A DNA stretch of 64,000 bases from Microbacterium phyllosphaerae (lineage in GTDB: Bacteria > Actinomycetota > Actinomycetes > Actinomycetales > Microbacteriaceae): positions 1,178,001 through 1,242,000 of the forward strand of contig NZ_JAGIOA010000001.1 of the NCBI RefSeq assembly GCF_017876435.1, in the 5' to 3' direction. Under the pieces are notes generated by a model. The model was not told where the DNA came from. It did not search any database and was given only the letters and a program-made list of their open reading frames with translations. The number at the start of each line of letters is the position of its first letter. Within the stretch, counting starts at the first letter, position 1. Below are positions 18,251 through 27,057 of the stretch, in pieces. Both the position numbers and the translations under genes were made by a program.

Positions 18251-19702
18251 ATGAAAAACAGGAAGACACCGCTGATGCGGAGGGTCACGGCAGTCGCGAT
18301 CGGTGCCATCGTGACGCTCGGGCTGTGGGGTGTGGCAGCGCCGGCGAGCGCGGACGTACCCGGGCAACCGGCGGTCGAGTTCACCGCCCCGCTGTGTGAG
18401 GGAATGACACTGGACGACCCCACGAACTCGACGGGCGTCGTGCAGAACCTCGCTTCCGTCTTCGGCGAGCGGCTCGTCGAGTACAACGCGGGCAACGTCG
18501 TTCCCCTGTACGACGTTTTCGGGGCGAATGAGCTCAACGGGTACCCCGCCGTCTGCGGCACGCGATACGTCGACGGCGTCGGCGCCGTCTCGGAGTGGAT
18601 GTTCTGCACCGACTACTTCTCGCATGTGTGCAGCGGAGTGAACGAGAGCGGTGAGCTCGTCGACATCGACGGGACGCCGATCGAGGGGATGGATGCCCTC
18701 GACGCGCCCAACCCGAAGCTGACGGCCGAGCAGGAGAAGCTGATCGCATACCTGATCCAGCACGGACAAGAGACATATGCGGGCACCGGGTACTTCAACT
18801 TCAACAACGCCTCGAGTGCGGTCACCGATGCGACGTCCTGGGAGCGGGCTGCGCTCCAGGTCCTCGTCTGGTGCATCAGCGATCCCGTCGCCGCGGCGCC
18901 GACCGGGGCCGAGATCGATCGCGCGGCCACCTGCGAGACGAACATGAGCGCTGCTCGCCAGGCCGAGATACTGGCCGAGCTCCCCGATGACCCGACCCTG
19001 TCGATCGTCGGGCCCGCAGCTCCGCTCACTGTCGGAGAAACCGCCGAGTTCACGGTCACGACCGACGTCTTCACCTCGCCTCTCACGGTGTCGACGGCCG
19101 GCGTCGCAGGCACGCTGTCGGTGGTCAGCGGCCCCGGTGCGCTCAGCGGCACCGACCTGCGGGTGACGGGATCCGGAGATCCTGTGACGGTGGTGCTCGG
19201 TCTGACTGCGACTTCGGGCGGCTCAGTCGATCTCGCGGTGCGGGCCACGCCGGCGGCGACGACGCACATCGGATGGAATCAGAGCCCGGCGCTCGCCGCA
19301 GACGGCAAGCCGTGCCAGGTCTTCGCGACTTTCCACCTGGCTGACCAGGTCGTTCTCGACGGCGCGGCATCGGCGACCTTCGTCGCGGAGACGGACGGGG
19401 GCACCGATGGCGGCAACACGGGCGGCGGCGGCAACGCAGGCGGTGGCGGCAATGCGGGCGGCGGCGACGCGGGCGCCGGAGGAAATGCCGGTGGCGGTGA
19501 CGCCGGTTCGGGCGGCAACACCGGCGCAGGCGAGACCGGCAACGGTTCCGGCGGAGCGGGCTCCACTCAGGACAGCCTGGCCTCCACCGGCGCGGAGCCC
19601 ATCTCGCCGATCGTACTGATGGCCGCTCTCACGGCGATGCTCGGCGGAGCAACCATCGTTCTGCGTTCGCGTCGGCGTCAGGCGACCTTCGTCGAGGACT
19701 GA
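18251..19702 (+). CDS. Putative thioester-domain surface adhesin with LASTG sorting signal
   Basis: The start is ATG 18251, 6 bases after GGGGAGGT (483 residues). Residues 1-34 are a signal peptide (cut near ASA-D). Residues about 60-215 resemble a Cys-Gln thioester domain: Cys119 in WMFCTDY and Gln203 in ALQVLVWC match the spacing of the (Y)C and TQ-x-A(I)W segments of TQXA-type domains. A beta-sandwich follows (about 235-395), then a Gly/Asn/Ala/Asp stalk of about 45 residues. The C-terminus is a sorting signal: LASTG at 443-447, a hydrophobic helix and the basic tail RSRRRQ. LAxTG is the class E sortase motif of high-GC actinobacteria. It is likely a wall-anchored adhesin that could bond covalently to a target. 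The thioester assignment is inferred from motifs. Confidence 0.75.
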   Translation: MKNRKTPLMRRVTAVAIGAIVTLGLWGVAAPASADVPGQPAVEFTAPLCEGMTLDDPTNSTGVVQNLASVFGERLVEYNAGNVVPLYDVFGANELNGYPAVCGTRYVDGVGAVSEWMFCTDYFSHVCSGVNESGELVDIDGTPIEGMDALDAPNPKLTAEQEKLIAYLIQHGQETYAGTGYFNFNNASSAVTDATSWERAALQVLVWCISDPVAAAPTGAEIDRAATCETNMSAARQAEILAELPDDPTLSIVGPAAPLTVGETAEFTVTTDVFTSPLTVSTAGVAGTLSVVSGPGALSGTDLRVTGSGDPVTVVLGLTATSGGSVDLAVRATPAATTHIGWNQSPALAADGKPCQVFATFHLADQVVLDGAASATFVAETDGGTDGGNTGGGGNAGGGGNAGGGDAGAGGNAGGGDAGSGGNTGAGETGNGSGGAGSTQDSLASTGAEPISPIVLMAALTAMLGGATIVLRSRRRQATFVED

Positions 19703-19724
19703 ACGACGGGCGGACCCGTGAAGA

Positions 19725-19760
19725 CTCGGGCGGTCGGTGCATCAGCGCCGACCGCCCGAG
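19725..19760. terminator. Hairpin terminator after the surface adhesin gene
   Basis: CTCGGGCGGTCGG pairs with CCGACCGCCCGAG, a perfect 13-bp stem with a 10-base loop, between convergent genes. Confidence 0.8.
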
Positions 19761-19777
19761 CATCTTCTCGACGCTGA

Positions 19778-20281
19778 CTAGTGCAGGGTCCAGGATCCTG
19801 TGGTGGCGTCGCGACGGTGACGGACATCCTGTCCTGCATCCGCCACGATGCTCCGAGCGGTCGCCGCAGCGGCGACCCGCGAACGCAGCTCCGCCCAGAA
19901 CTGAGTGGTCTTCGGTGCTCCGAGGTATTCGCGGAACCCCTCGACCTGAAGACGCGTGCCGTCTTCGGCCGCGATGAGGCGCATGACGGTGTCGTCGGGT
20001 TCGACGAAGCGGATGCCGTAGCCGCCGTCGGGCAACACGGTGAACTTCCGCGGCTGCTGCAGCACGATGCTGTCGACGATCTCGCGGGTCACGGCCTCGG
20101 GCGCGCGGAGCACGATGGTGGTCCCGAGCTCGTGGAGGGCCTCGTCGAGCCGGGATGCGCTGATTCGCCGGCTCTCGCGGTCTCCGGCGGAGCCGCTCGA
20201 TCGGCGGACCCACCGGGGCAGGAAGATCGCCAGCACGATGACGGCGATGATCACCACGATGAAGAAGAGCGGACTGTCCAC
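19778..20281 (-). CDS. Membrane-anchored protein of unknown function
   Basis: This 167-residue protein starts with one N-terminal membrane helix (FFIVVIIAVIVLAIFLP) followed by a basic RWVRR stop-transfer. The remainder is a soluble, probably cytoplasmic domain of mixed alpha/beta character (RKFTVLPDGGYGIRFVEP, then MRLIAAEDGTRLQVEGF). I recognise no named family or catalytic motif. It is divergent from the DUF2071 gene and convergent with the adhesin gene. Confidence 0.65.
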   Translation of the reverse strand: MDSPLFFIVVIIAVIVLAIFLPRWVRRSSGSAGDRESRRISASRLDEALHELGTTIVLRAPEAVTREIVDSIVLQQPRKFTVLPDGGYGIRFVEPDDTVMRLIAAEDGTRLQVEGFREYLGAPKTTQFWAELRSRVAAAATARSIVADAGQDVRHRRDATTGSWTLH

Positions 20282-20354
20282 GGCTCCAACCTACGGGGGC
20301 GCTCATCGAGAGGAACTCATTGGAGTAATTTAGCTACAGTGCTAGATTCGGAAC

Positions 20355-21089
20355 ATGACGATCATCCGCGATGTCCGAGCGCAGCTCCGCAGACGACTCC
20401 TGATCAGCTACCGCGTCGACCCCGAGGTGGCCTCTTCACTGCTCCCTGAGGGGTTCCGCCCCCAGCTGGTCGGCGGATCCGCGCTCGCCGGGGTGTGCGT
20501 CCTCGGGCTGGAATCGATCAGGCCGAAATGGATGCCGCGCCGCTGGGGCCTTCGTTCCGAGAACGCCGCTCATCGGATCGCCGTCGAATGGGACGGCCCC
20601 GACGGCGTCGAGCGCGGGGTGTTCATCATCGGACGGCACAGCTCGGCGTGGCATCCGGTGCTCTTCGGTGGGCGACTGTTCCCCGGGGTCCATCGCAAGG
20701 CGCGATTCCGCATTCAGGAATCGGGCGACCGATACGCCGTCACGATGCAGGCGGGGGAGCACAGCCTCGACGCGGATGTCGAAGTGAGCGGTGACTGGTC
20801 GAGCGGGGTCTTCGAATCCCTCGATGCGGCATCGGACTTCTATCGTGCGGGTCGGATCGGGTGGTCACGGGGCCGGGACGGACGCAGTGTCGAACCCGTC
20901 GCACTCGAGACCGACGCTTGGAAGGTCGAGGCGGCGCACCTGCACCACCTCCGGTCGTCGTTCTTCGACGCCCTCCCTGAGGGATCCGCAGTCTTCGACA
21001 GCGTGGTCGTCATGCGCGACCTTCCGCTCGTCCTGTCGGACGCGGGCAGACGGCATGAGGCCGGGAGCCTCAGCCCAGCAGGACCATGA
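20355..21089 (+). CDS. DUF2071 / acetoacetate-decarboxylase-fold protein
   Basis: This 244-residue protein starts at ATG 20355. ISYRVDPEVASSLLPEGFRP at the start and GVCVLGLESIRPKWMP are typical of the DUF2071 (YqjF-like) group, whose fold is related to acetoacetate decarboxylase. HSSAWHPVLFGGRLFPG matches the family's conserved core. It is cytoplasmic, with no known reaction. The last 20 bp overlap the end of the convergent transporter gene. A -10-like TAGATT lies about 12 bp before the start, implying a very short leader. Confidence 0.75.
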   Translation: MTIIRDVRAQLRRRLLISYRVDPEVASSLLPEGFRPQLVGGSALAGVCVLGLESIRPKWMPRRWGLRSENAAHRIAVEWDGPDGVERGVFIIGRHSSAWHPVLFGGRLFPGVHRKARFRIQESGDRYAVTMQAGEHSLDADVEVSGDWSSGVFESLDAASDFYRAGRIGWSRGRDGRSVEPVALETDAWKVEAAHLHHLRSSFFDALPEGSAVFDSVVVMRDLPLVLSDAGRRHEAGSLSPAGP

Positions 21090-21990
21090 TCAGGATCAGC
21101 ACGGGAAGGCATCCGAGCGTGGTGAGGAACACGGTGTCGCGTGAGATCGTCTCGCCGATGTCGTAGCGCTGTGAGTAGTTGAACACGTTCTGCGCGGTCG
21201 GGAGAGCGGCGAGGATGACGACGATCAGCACCTCGGAAGGCGAGAGGCCGAAGACGAAATCGGCCACGACCCAGGCGACCACGGGCATCGCGATGAGCTT
21301 GAGCGTCGTCGCGAGGATGATGTCGCGGCGATGCCCCGGTGCCCCGAGGACTCGCTGGCCGTGCAGCGAGATGCCGTAGCTGATGAGCAGCACGGGCACC
21401 GCGGCGTCCGCGATCAGCTGCGCCGGCTGCATCACGATCGGCGGCAGGGTGATCCCCAGCACCGACACGAGCGTCCCCAGCAGGGAGGCGATGATGATCG
21501 GGTTCGTCGCGGTGCGCACGAGCGTCCTGCGCAGGGAGACGCGGTCGCTGGTGACCGCGTCGAGGATCGTCAGCGAGATCGGCGTGAACACCAGCAGCTG
21601 CATCAGCACGACGGGAGCGGGGTAGGCCGCGCTGCCCAGAAGGTACAGCGACAGCGGGATGCCGATGTTGTTCGAGTTGACCTGGCCCGCGGAGAGCGCG
21701 CCGATCAGCGTCTCACCGACGGAACGCTTCCACCACAGCCGGGCGACGAGCGCGTAGACGGCGATGATCGCGACCGCGGCGATCGCCGAGACCGGCAGAA
21801 GGGAGGAGAAGAGCATCTTCGCATCGGCGTGGGCGAGCACCGTGAACAGCAGGAAGGGGGAGAGCACGAAGAAGATCAGACGACCCAGCACATGCCGGGC
21901 GTGCGGGCCGAGCAGATCGATCCGCCCGAGCACGTAACCCAGGGCGATCGCGACACCCACGACGGCGAATCCGGTGAGCGTGTCGAGCAT
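21070..21990 (-). CDS. AEC-family (auxin efflux carrier-like) transporter
   Basis: This 306-residue polytopic protein has about ten spans arranged as an inverted repeat of five. AGQVNSNNIGIPLSLYLLG is the AEC family signature with the helix-breaking NNIGIP. AALPTAQNVFNYSQRYD in the second half is its counterpart. Relatives carry small organic acids such as malate or malonate; the substrate is unknown. It is divergent from the M23 gene and convergent with the DUF2071 gene. Confidence 0.85.
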   Translation of the reverse strand: MLDTLTGFAVVGVAIALGYVLGRIDLLGPHARHVLGRLIFFVLSPFLLFTVLAHADAKMLFSSLLPVSAIAAVAIIAVYALVARLWWKRSVGETLIGALSAGQVNSNNIGIPLSLYLLGSAAYPAPVVLMQLLVFTPISLTILDAVTSDRVSLRRTLVRTATNPIIIASLLGTLVSVLGITLPPIVMQPAQLIADAAVPVLLISYGISLHGQRVLGAPGHRRDIILATTLKLIAMPVVAWVVADFVFGLSPSEVLIVVILAALPTAQNVFNYSQRYDIGETISRDTVFLTTLGCLPVLILIMVLLG

Positions 21991-22054
21991 GATTCGAGCG
22001 TATACATTCGGTCGGATGTTTGCGGATCATGAGACTTTCCATACGTTTGTACTC

Positions 22055-23356
22055 ATGAATCAATCGAATCGCCGCTCAGGGACCTCTGCGCCTCGCTCGT
22101 CCCGGCTGCTCGTGGGGGCAATCGCGGCGATCGCCATCGTGGTGGGGTCTCTCATCCCCGCACCTGCGGCGCAGGCAGCCTCTCAGTTCGTCACCCCCGT
22201 GAGTGGGCGGGTCGCGGACATCGTCCGGGGCTGTCCGGCAGGGGCTCGCCCCACCCACACCGGCGTGGACATCAATCAGAACGCCAACGCCAACGTGTAC
22301 TCGACCGCCGCAGGCAAGGTCACCACTGCCGTCAACTCCAACGCGACCACGGGCTACGGGAGCCAGGTCGTGATCACGCACGCCAACGGGTACACGACGC
22401 GGTACGCGCACCTCGTCTACGGGACGGTGAAGCTGAAGGTGGGTGCGACCGTGGCGCAGGGGGCGCTGCTCGGGAAGGTCGGGAGCACCGGCAACAGCAC
22501 GGGCGCGCACCTGCACTTCGAGTTGCTCCGCAACGGCGTCAACCTCACCAACACGTACTTCTCGTGCGGTCAGCGCAACGTCACGGCTCTGGCACCACTC
22601 ATGCCGCGACCGTCCACCTCCGTCAACGCCGATATCAGCGGCGACGCCAAGGCCGACCTCATCGCCCTCTCGTCAGCGGGGCGGATGTCGGTCTACAACG
22701 GCAACGGCAAGGGCGGATGGGCGACCGTCACCCTCGGCGCGGGCTGGGGGACGACGAGGGCGATCGTGCACGGAGACTTCAACGGCGACGGCAAGGGCGA
22801 TTTCGTGGCCGTGCGCACCGACGGGAACCTCTGGTTCTATCGCGGTGCGGGGAAGAACTCGTTCACAGCCACGCTCGTCGGCGCCGGCTGGAACAGTGCC
22901 AGGATCGTCGCCGGCGGCGCTGACTTCAACGGCGACGGACGGATGGACCTCGTCAGCATCGCGGCGGACGGATACCTCTATCTGCATTCGGGCAACGGCG
23001 ACGGGAGCTTCGCCTCACCGGTGCAGATCGATTACGGCTGGGGTGAGGTCGACGTGATCATCGTCGGCGACTTCGGCCTGGATGGGATCGCGGATGTCAT
23101 CGGGCGCGACGCGGGCGGCAGGCTGCTGCTGGCTTCGGGGAACGGCTCAGGAGTGACCGCGCGGGTGCAGATCGGGAAGGGCTGGAGCAGCCTGACCGCT
23201 CTCACCGGCGGCGCTGACTACAACGGCGACGGCTACCCCGACCTCATCGCGCGCGACGCCGCGGGCGTCCTGTGGCTCTACCCGTGGCGCGGATCAGGGT
23301 TCGGTGCGAGGGTGAAGGCCGGCACGGGCTGGAACGGGCATCGCCTCATCCACTGA
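22055..23356 (+). CDS. Secreted M23 peptidase-like protein with five VCBS/FG-GAP repeats
   Basis: The start at ATG 22055 gives 433 residues with a signal peptide ending near AQA-ASQ (residue 41). The M23 (lysostaphin-type) domain spans about 45-175: HTGVD (His68, Asp72) and HLHFE (His152, His154) supply the zinc ligands and catalytic His. Residues about 190-433 contain five repeats of the GDFNGDGKGDFV type with a following DG-LWFY strand, a calcium-binding FG-GAP/VCBS propeller. It probably cuts or binds cell-wall peptide outside the cell. A longer frame upstream from 21974 would disrupt the signal peptide. Confidence 0.85.
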   Translation: MNQSNRRSGTSAPRSSRLLVGAIAAIAIVVGSLIPAPAAQAASQFVTPVSGRVADIVRGCPAGARPTHTGVDINQNANANVYSTAAGKVTTAVNSNATTGYGSQVVITHANGYTTRYAHLVYGTVKLKVGATVAQGALLGKVGSTGNSTGAHLHFELLRNGVNLTNTYFSCGQRNVTALAPLMPRPSTSVNADISGDAKADLIALSSAGRMSVYNGNGKGGWATVTLGAGWGTTRAIVHGDFNGDGKGDFVAVRTDGNLWFYRGAGKNSFTATLVGAGWNSARIVAGGADFNGDGRMDLVSIAADGYLYLHSGNGDGSFASPVQIDYGWGEVDVIIVGDFGLDGIADVIGRDAGGRLLLASGNGSGVTARVQIGKGWSSLTALTGGADYNGDGYPDLIARDAAGVLWLYPWRGSGFGARVKAGTGWNGHRLIH

Positions 23357-23656
23357 CACGCCGACGATCTCGTCGTCATCGCTCGGGATCTGCACGGCGC
23401 CCGGCGCGATAGCAGTCGGAGCGCGCCCGCGTCAACGGTCGAGCGCCGATGAGCGTCAATCGGGCTGCCACCTTACGCTGGCAGTACAGACGAGCCGCGT
23501 CACGCCGCTCTCCGTCGGTCGAACCAGACGGTGCCCTCGAGTTCTCTCGGTCTTGAGCGCCCACATGGGGGTGGGTGCGCTTGCGGACCTTCTCATCGGC
23601 TGCTCCGGTCCTCCCCGTTCGGGCGCGGGAGGGCCGGAACCACGTCTTCGATTCCG
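23357..23656. other. Intergenic stretch with no recognised feature
   Basis: These 300 bp lie between the convergent M23/VCBS and GntR genes. I found no credible coding frame, RNA gene or strong terminator. Both strands have short Arg-rich frames that look like chance. Confidence 0.5.
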
Positions 23657-24280
23657 CTACTTGAAGCGGAGCATCCGCTGGACGGCCTTCACGCCGGCGT
23701 TCGCGCTGCGGGCGCGCATCGCCGATTCGAGCTCTTCGAGCGACTCCCTCGTGTCCACACGGGGTGCGCCGAGGTAGAGGTCGCGGAAGACGAGGTACCA
23801 GAAGTCGCTCAGCATCAGCCGGTACAGATCGTTGAGAGCGCGGTCGGTGAGGAACTCGAAGAGTTCGACGTGGGCCTCGATCCATCCTTCGCCCGACTCG
23901 ACAGACTCGATCGCCTCCTGGATCAGGTCGCAGGCGATGACGAGGTCGCTGTCGGACAGTGCGAGGGCGGCCTCTCGGATGATCTCGCCCCCCTGTGACG
24001 CCGCGAACTCACGTGTGATGCGCGAACGCTCATCGGTGATGTCGGTGACCATCGAGTAGCGATTCGCGTGGACCTCCATGAGGCCTGCGCGCGCGAGGCG
24101 CTGCACGGCTTCGCGGACCGGAGTGCGCGTGACGCCGAGATCGTCGGCGATCGCCTTGTCGCTCAGCTTCGCGCCGGGGGCGTACGTGCCGTCCGCGATC
24201 GACGTCGCGAGGCGACGGAAGAGCTCGTCCGGCCCCAGGTTCCGCTGCGCCCCAGGCGCAACGGGCAGTTCAGGTCCCAT
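23657..24280 (-). CDS. GntR-family transcriptional regulator (FadR/FCD-like)
   Basis: This 207-residue regulator has an N-terminal winged helix: FRRLATSIADGTYAPGAKLS, then AIADDLGVTRTPVREAVQRL, the classical GntR recognition helix, at about residues 20-70. The C-terminal 130 residues are an all-helical FCD-type effector domain, expected to bind a carboxylate through metal. No cognate operon is adjacent, so its targets are unknown. The AT-rich TATCGATATTTTA next to the start could be an autoregulatory site. Confidence 0.85.
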   Translation of the reverse strand: MGPELPVAPGAQRNLGPDELFRRLATSIADGTYAPGAKLSDKAIADDLGVTRTPVREAVQRLARAGLMEVHANRYSMVTDITDERSRITREFAASQGGEIIREAALALSDSDLVIACDLIQEAIESVESGEGWIEAHVELFEFLTDRALNDLYRLMLSDFWYLVFRDLYLGAPRVDTRESLEELESAMRARSANAGVKAVQRMLRFK

Positions 24281-24447
24281 ATCGATATTTTAGGGTGCTT
24301 AACAAAGAAAACGCTGAGGATGCGGAATGAGACGGCGTCATGCGTCGTCGCGGTCGCCGTCACCGGGTGACTCTGCGGAGGGCGTCACACGACCGGGGCG
24401 GGACAGCGCGGGGAGTGGCTCAGAAGCAGTCTTCGCCCGGGCAAGGC

Positions 24448-24482
24448 AAAACCCCCGCCATGTAGAAGCTAGGCGAGGGTTT
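24448..24482 (-). terminator. Terminator downstream of the tRNA cluster
   Basis: AAACCCTCGCC pairs with GGCGGGGGTTT (one mismatch) on the minus strand just beyond tRNA-Phe, with a T-rich end. Confidence 0.65.
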
Positions 24483-24508
24483 CTAAGGTGATTGTAATGA
24501 TCACCCTG

Positions 24509-24581
24509 TGGCTCCGACGGGCGTCGATCCCGTGACCTCACGATTTTCAGTCGTGCGCTCTACCAACTGAGCTACAGAGCC
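24509..24581 (-). tRNA. tRNA-Phe (GAA)
   Basis: A 73-base cloverleaf: acceptor GGCTCTG pairs with CGGAGCC, discriminator A, the D-loop has AGCTCAGTTGG, and anticodon loop CTGAAAA gives GAA. CCA is not encoded. It is the last of three tRNAs transcribed leftward. Confidence 0.95.
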
Positions 24582-24615
24582 GTGCGACCGGCGAACCTGT
24601 CGCACCTAGGCGAAA

Positions 24616-24638
24616 GGCCCTTCTCGAAGAAAAGGGCC
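24616..24638 (-). terminator. Possible hairpin between tRNA-Asp and tRNA-Phe
   Basis: GGCCCTT and AAGGGCC form a 7-bp stem on the minus strand followed by TTT. It may end some transcripts after tRNA-Asp or act as a processing signal. Confidence 0.45.
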
Positions 24639-24650
24639 CGTCGCTTAGAG

Positions 24651-24724
24651 CGACCCTGACGGGACTTGAACCCGCGACCTCCGCCGTGACAGGGCGGCAC
24701 GCTAACCAACTGCGCTACAGGGCC
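24651..24724 (-). tRNA. tRNA-Asp (GTC)
   Basis: A 74-base cloverleaf: acceptor GGCCCTG pairs with CAGGGTC (one G-U), discriminator G as usual for Asp, anticodon loop CTGTCAC gives GTC. CCA is not encoded. Confidence 0.95.
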
Positions 24725-24753
24725 ATACTTGTTTTCAATTGTACCGGAAGGAG

Positions 24754-24826
24754 TGACCCCAACGGGATTCGAACCCGTGCTACCGCCGTGAAAGGGCGGC
24801 GTCCTAGGCCGCTAAACGATGGGGCC
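24754..24826 (-). tRNA. tRNA-Glu (TTC)
   Basis: A 73-base cloverleaf: GGCCCCA acceptor pairs with TGGGGTC, discriminator A, anticodon loop CTTTCAC gives TTC. It is first in the leftward Glu-Asp-Phe cluster. Confidence 0.95.
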
Positions 24827-25037
24827 GAAGTCTGTCCCGGGGGACTTCCTTGCCGACGCTCAAGCATAAGGGAAGATTCGGGCAAAACGCGAATCGAGGG
24901 CGAGCCTGCTGTCTCCCGGGCGTGTTCGGGAGGACGATGGACCCGTATCACTGTGCCCGTGAACACTGTCCGCTGCCTGGTGCGGATGTGAAGGATGTTG
25001 TTACTGTGGCATTTGTGAAACCGGCGGAAGGGGCCGT

Positions 25038-26402
25038 GTGAACGACAAGCACTCCACGACGGATGCTGCTGCGGCGGCATCCGACGATTGCGGCTGCGCG
25101 CCCACGGCCGCGGAGAGCCGCGCCTTCTGGAAGAACGGCTCGGTCAGCCGTCGCAGCGCCATCACTCTCGGCGCCCTCAGCGTCGTCGCGCTCAGCGCCT
25201 TCGGCGTCTCCTCCGGCGTGACCGCCGCGTATGCGGCGTCGTACCCCAGCTGGGACGACGTGCAGAACGCCATGAAGAACGAGTCGGCGAAGGCATCCGA
25301 GGTCACTCGCATCGAGGGGCTCATCCAGTCGCTCAAGCAGCGGGTGGCCGATGCGCAGGCCAAGGCCCAGCTCGCGGGCGAGGAGTACAACGCCGCGCAG
25401 CTGGCGTACTTCGACGCGATCGCCGTGGCAGAGGAGCTGCAGAGCCAGGCCGACGCGCAGGCCGTCGTCGCAGACGACGCCACCACGAAGGCCGCGCAGC
25501 TCGCAGCGCAGATCTATCGCAACGGCGGCGACGACACCGCCCTCGAGCTCTTCTTCGCCGGGTCCGCCGACAACGCCGACGAGCTGCTCTCGCGCCTCGG
25601 CACGATGGACAAGGTCTACCAGTACAACCAGACGGTGCACGACAACGCGGTCGCCGCGCGCAACTCCGCGCAGTCGCTCAGCGATCAGGCCGTCGTCGCC
25701 CGTACCGAGCGCGACCGCCTGCAGCAGCTCGCCGAGCAGAAGATGATCGAGGCTCAGGCCGCGGCCGACGCCGCCCAGGTCGCCCTCGACGAGCAGTCGG
25801 CCAACCTCGCCACGATGCAGGCGCAGCTCGCCGCGCTGAAGAGCACGACGGCGACCACCGTCGCCAGCTACAAAGAAGGCGTGCGCAAGGCCGAAGAGGA
25901 ACGCAAGCGTCGGGAGGCGGCCGAGGCCGCAGCCGCCGCGGCAGGGAACGGCGGCGGTGGTGGCGGCGGTGGAACCGGAGGGTCGGCCGGTACCGGCGGC
26001 TGGGTCCGCCCGCACGGTGGACACCGGAGCGCGGGCTTCGGATCGCGTCCGCGGCCCTGCCCGGCCTGCTCCGCCTTCCACTACGGCGTCGATCTGGCCA
26101 ACGGCTGCGGCGCGGCGATCTACGCGGCCCACGCGGGCACGGTCGACTACGCGGGCCCCAACGGCAACTACGGCAACTACATCCGCATCCAGCACGGTGG
26201 CGGAGTCGCATCCGGCTACGCGCACATCAGGAACGGCGGATTCGCGGTGCGCAACGGCTCGCGGGTGAGCGCCGGTCAGGTCATCGCGTACGCGGGCAAC
26301 ACCGGAGCATCCGTCGGCTGCCACCTCCACTTCGAGGTCTACATCAACGGGGCATACACGAACCCGATCACCTTCCTGGCCAACCGCGGCATCTCGGTCT
26401 GA
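25038..26402 (+). CDS. Exported coiled-coil M23 peptidase (NlpD/EnvC-like architecture)
   Basis: This 454-residue protein starts at GTG 25038 after GGAAGGGG. A 37-residue lead precedes SRRSAITLGA (Arg38-Arg39) and a hydrophobic stretch cut near AYA-ASY, so a twin-arginine signal is possible although Sec export cannot be excluded. Residues about 70-290 form a coiled coil rich in Ala, Gln and Glu, then a Gly-rich linker. The M23 domain (about 325-454) has HYGVD (His348, Asp352) and HLHFE (His429, His431). Coiled-coil M23 proteins regulate or perform peptidoglycan cleavage at division. It ends at a strong bidirectional terminator shared with ppa. Confidence 0.87.
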   Translation: MNDKHSTTDAAAAASDDCGCAPTAAESRAFWKNGSVSRRSAITLGALSVVALSAFGVSSGVTAAYAASYPSWDDVQNAMKNESAKASEVTRIEGLIQSLKQRVADAQAKAQLAGEEYNAAQLAYFDAIAVAEELQSQADAQAVVADDATTKAAQLAAQIYRNGGDDTALELFFAGSADNADELLSRLGTMDKVYQYNQTVHDNAVAARNSAQSLSDQAVVARTERDRLQQLAEQKMIEAQAAADAAQVALDEQSANLATMQAQLAALKSTTATTVASYKEGVRKAEEERKRREAAEAAAAAAGNGGGGGGGGTGGSAGTGGWVRPHGGHRSAGFGSRPRPCPACSAFHYGVDLANGCGAAIYAAHAGTVDYAGPNGNYGNYIRIQHGGGVASGYAHIRNGGFAVRNGSRVSAGQVIAYAGNTGASVGCHLHFEVYINGAYTNPITFLANRGISV

Positions 26403-26423
26403 GATCTCGCCGTCGGAACGAGA

Positions 26424-26459
26424 AAGACCCCCGGCCGCTGAGCGGAACCGGGGGTCTTC
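26424..26459. terminator. Bidirectional terminator between M23 peptidase and ppa
   Basis: AAGACCCCCGG pairs with CCGGGGGTCTT, followed by CTTC on the plus strand; the genes converge. Confidence 0.9.
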
Positions 26460-26474
26460 TTCGTCGTCAGAGGG

Positions 26475-26966
26475 TCAGTGACCCTGCTCGCCGAAACGGA
26501 CGATCGCCTCGTCGAGGAGGCGCTGCGCCTCTGCGGCATCGCCCCACTCGTCGACCTTGACCCACTTGTTGGGCTCGAGGTCCTTGTAGTGCTCGAAGAA
26601 GTGCGAGATCTCCTTCTTCGTGTACTCGGCGATGTCGTCGATGTCCTGGATGTGGGCCCAGCGCGGGTCCTTCGACAGCACGGCGACGAGCTTGTCGTCT
26701 CCGCCGGCCTCGTCGCTCATCTTGAGCACGGCGACGGGGCGGACCTCGACGACGACGCCCGGGTAGATGGCGTGGTCGAGGAGCACGAGCACGTCGAGCG
26801 GATCGCCGTCCTCGCCCAGCGTGTTGTCGAAGTAGCCGTAGTCGGCGGGGTACCCGAAGGTCGTGTAGAGCACGCGGTCGAGGTGCACTCGTCCGGTCTC
26901 GTGGTCGACCTCGTACTTCACGCGGCTGCCGCGCGGGATCTCGATGACGGCGTCGTGTGCGCCCAT
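26475..26966 (-). CDS. ppa: Inorganic pyrophosphatase
   Basis: The start at ATG 26966 with GAGGAG upstream gives 163 residues, the usual size of family I enzymes. Key metal-binding Asp residues sit in DGDPLDVLVL, and YPADYGYFDNT and KDPRW are conserved. It hydrolyses pyrophosphate and drives biosynthetic reactions forward in the cytoplasm. A 13-residue upstream extension in frame lacks conservation. ppa near tilS-hpt-ftsH is the usual actinobacterial order, although the carboxypeptidase gene often found between them is replaced here by a TMEM175-like gene. Confidence 0.95.
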   Translation of the reverse strand: MGAHDAVIEIPRGSRVKYEVDHETGRVHLDRVLYTTFGYPADYGYFDNTLGEDGDPLDVLVLLDHAIYPGVVVEVRPVAVLKMSDEAGGDDKLVAVLSKDPRWAHIQDIDDIAEYTKKEISHFFEHYKDLEPNKWVKVDEWGDAAEAQRLLDEAIVRFGEQGH

Positions 26967-27057
26967 GCGTGTGCTCCTCAGAAATGACGGTTGGATGCCG
27001 CGCACTAGCCTAGCCGGGGGTGGCCGAGCGCCTCGGACCTCTTCCGCAGCGAGACGG

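Noticed and set aside
19400-19560. CRISPR or satellite-like repeat in the adhesin stalk
   Set aside because: The Gly/Asn repeats are in frame in an intact gene and degenerate at the DNA level; there are no spacers.
23357-23656. A small gene on either strand
   Set aside because: The frames are short, Arg-rich and lack a ribosome site and recognisable features.
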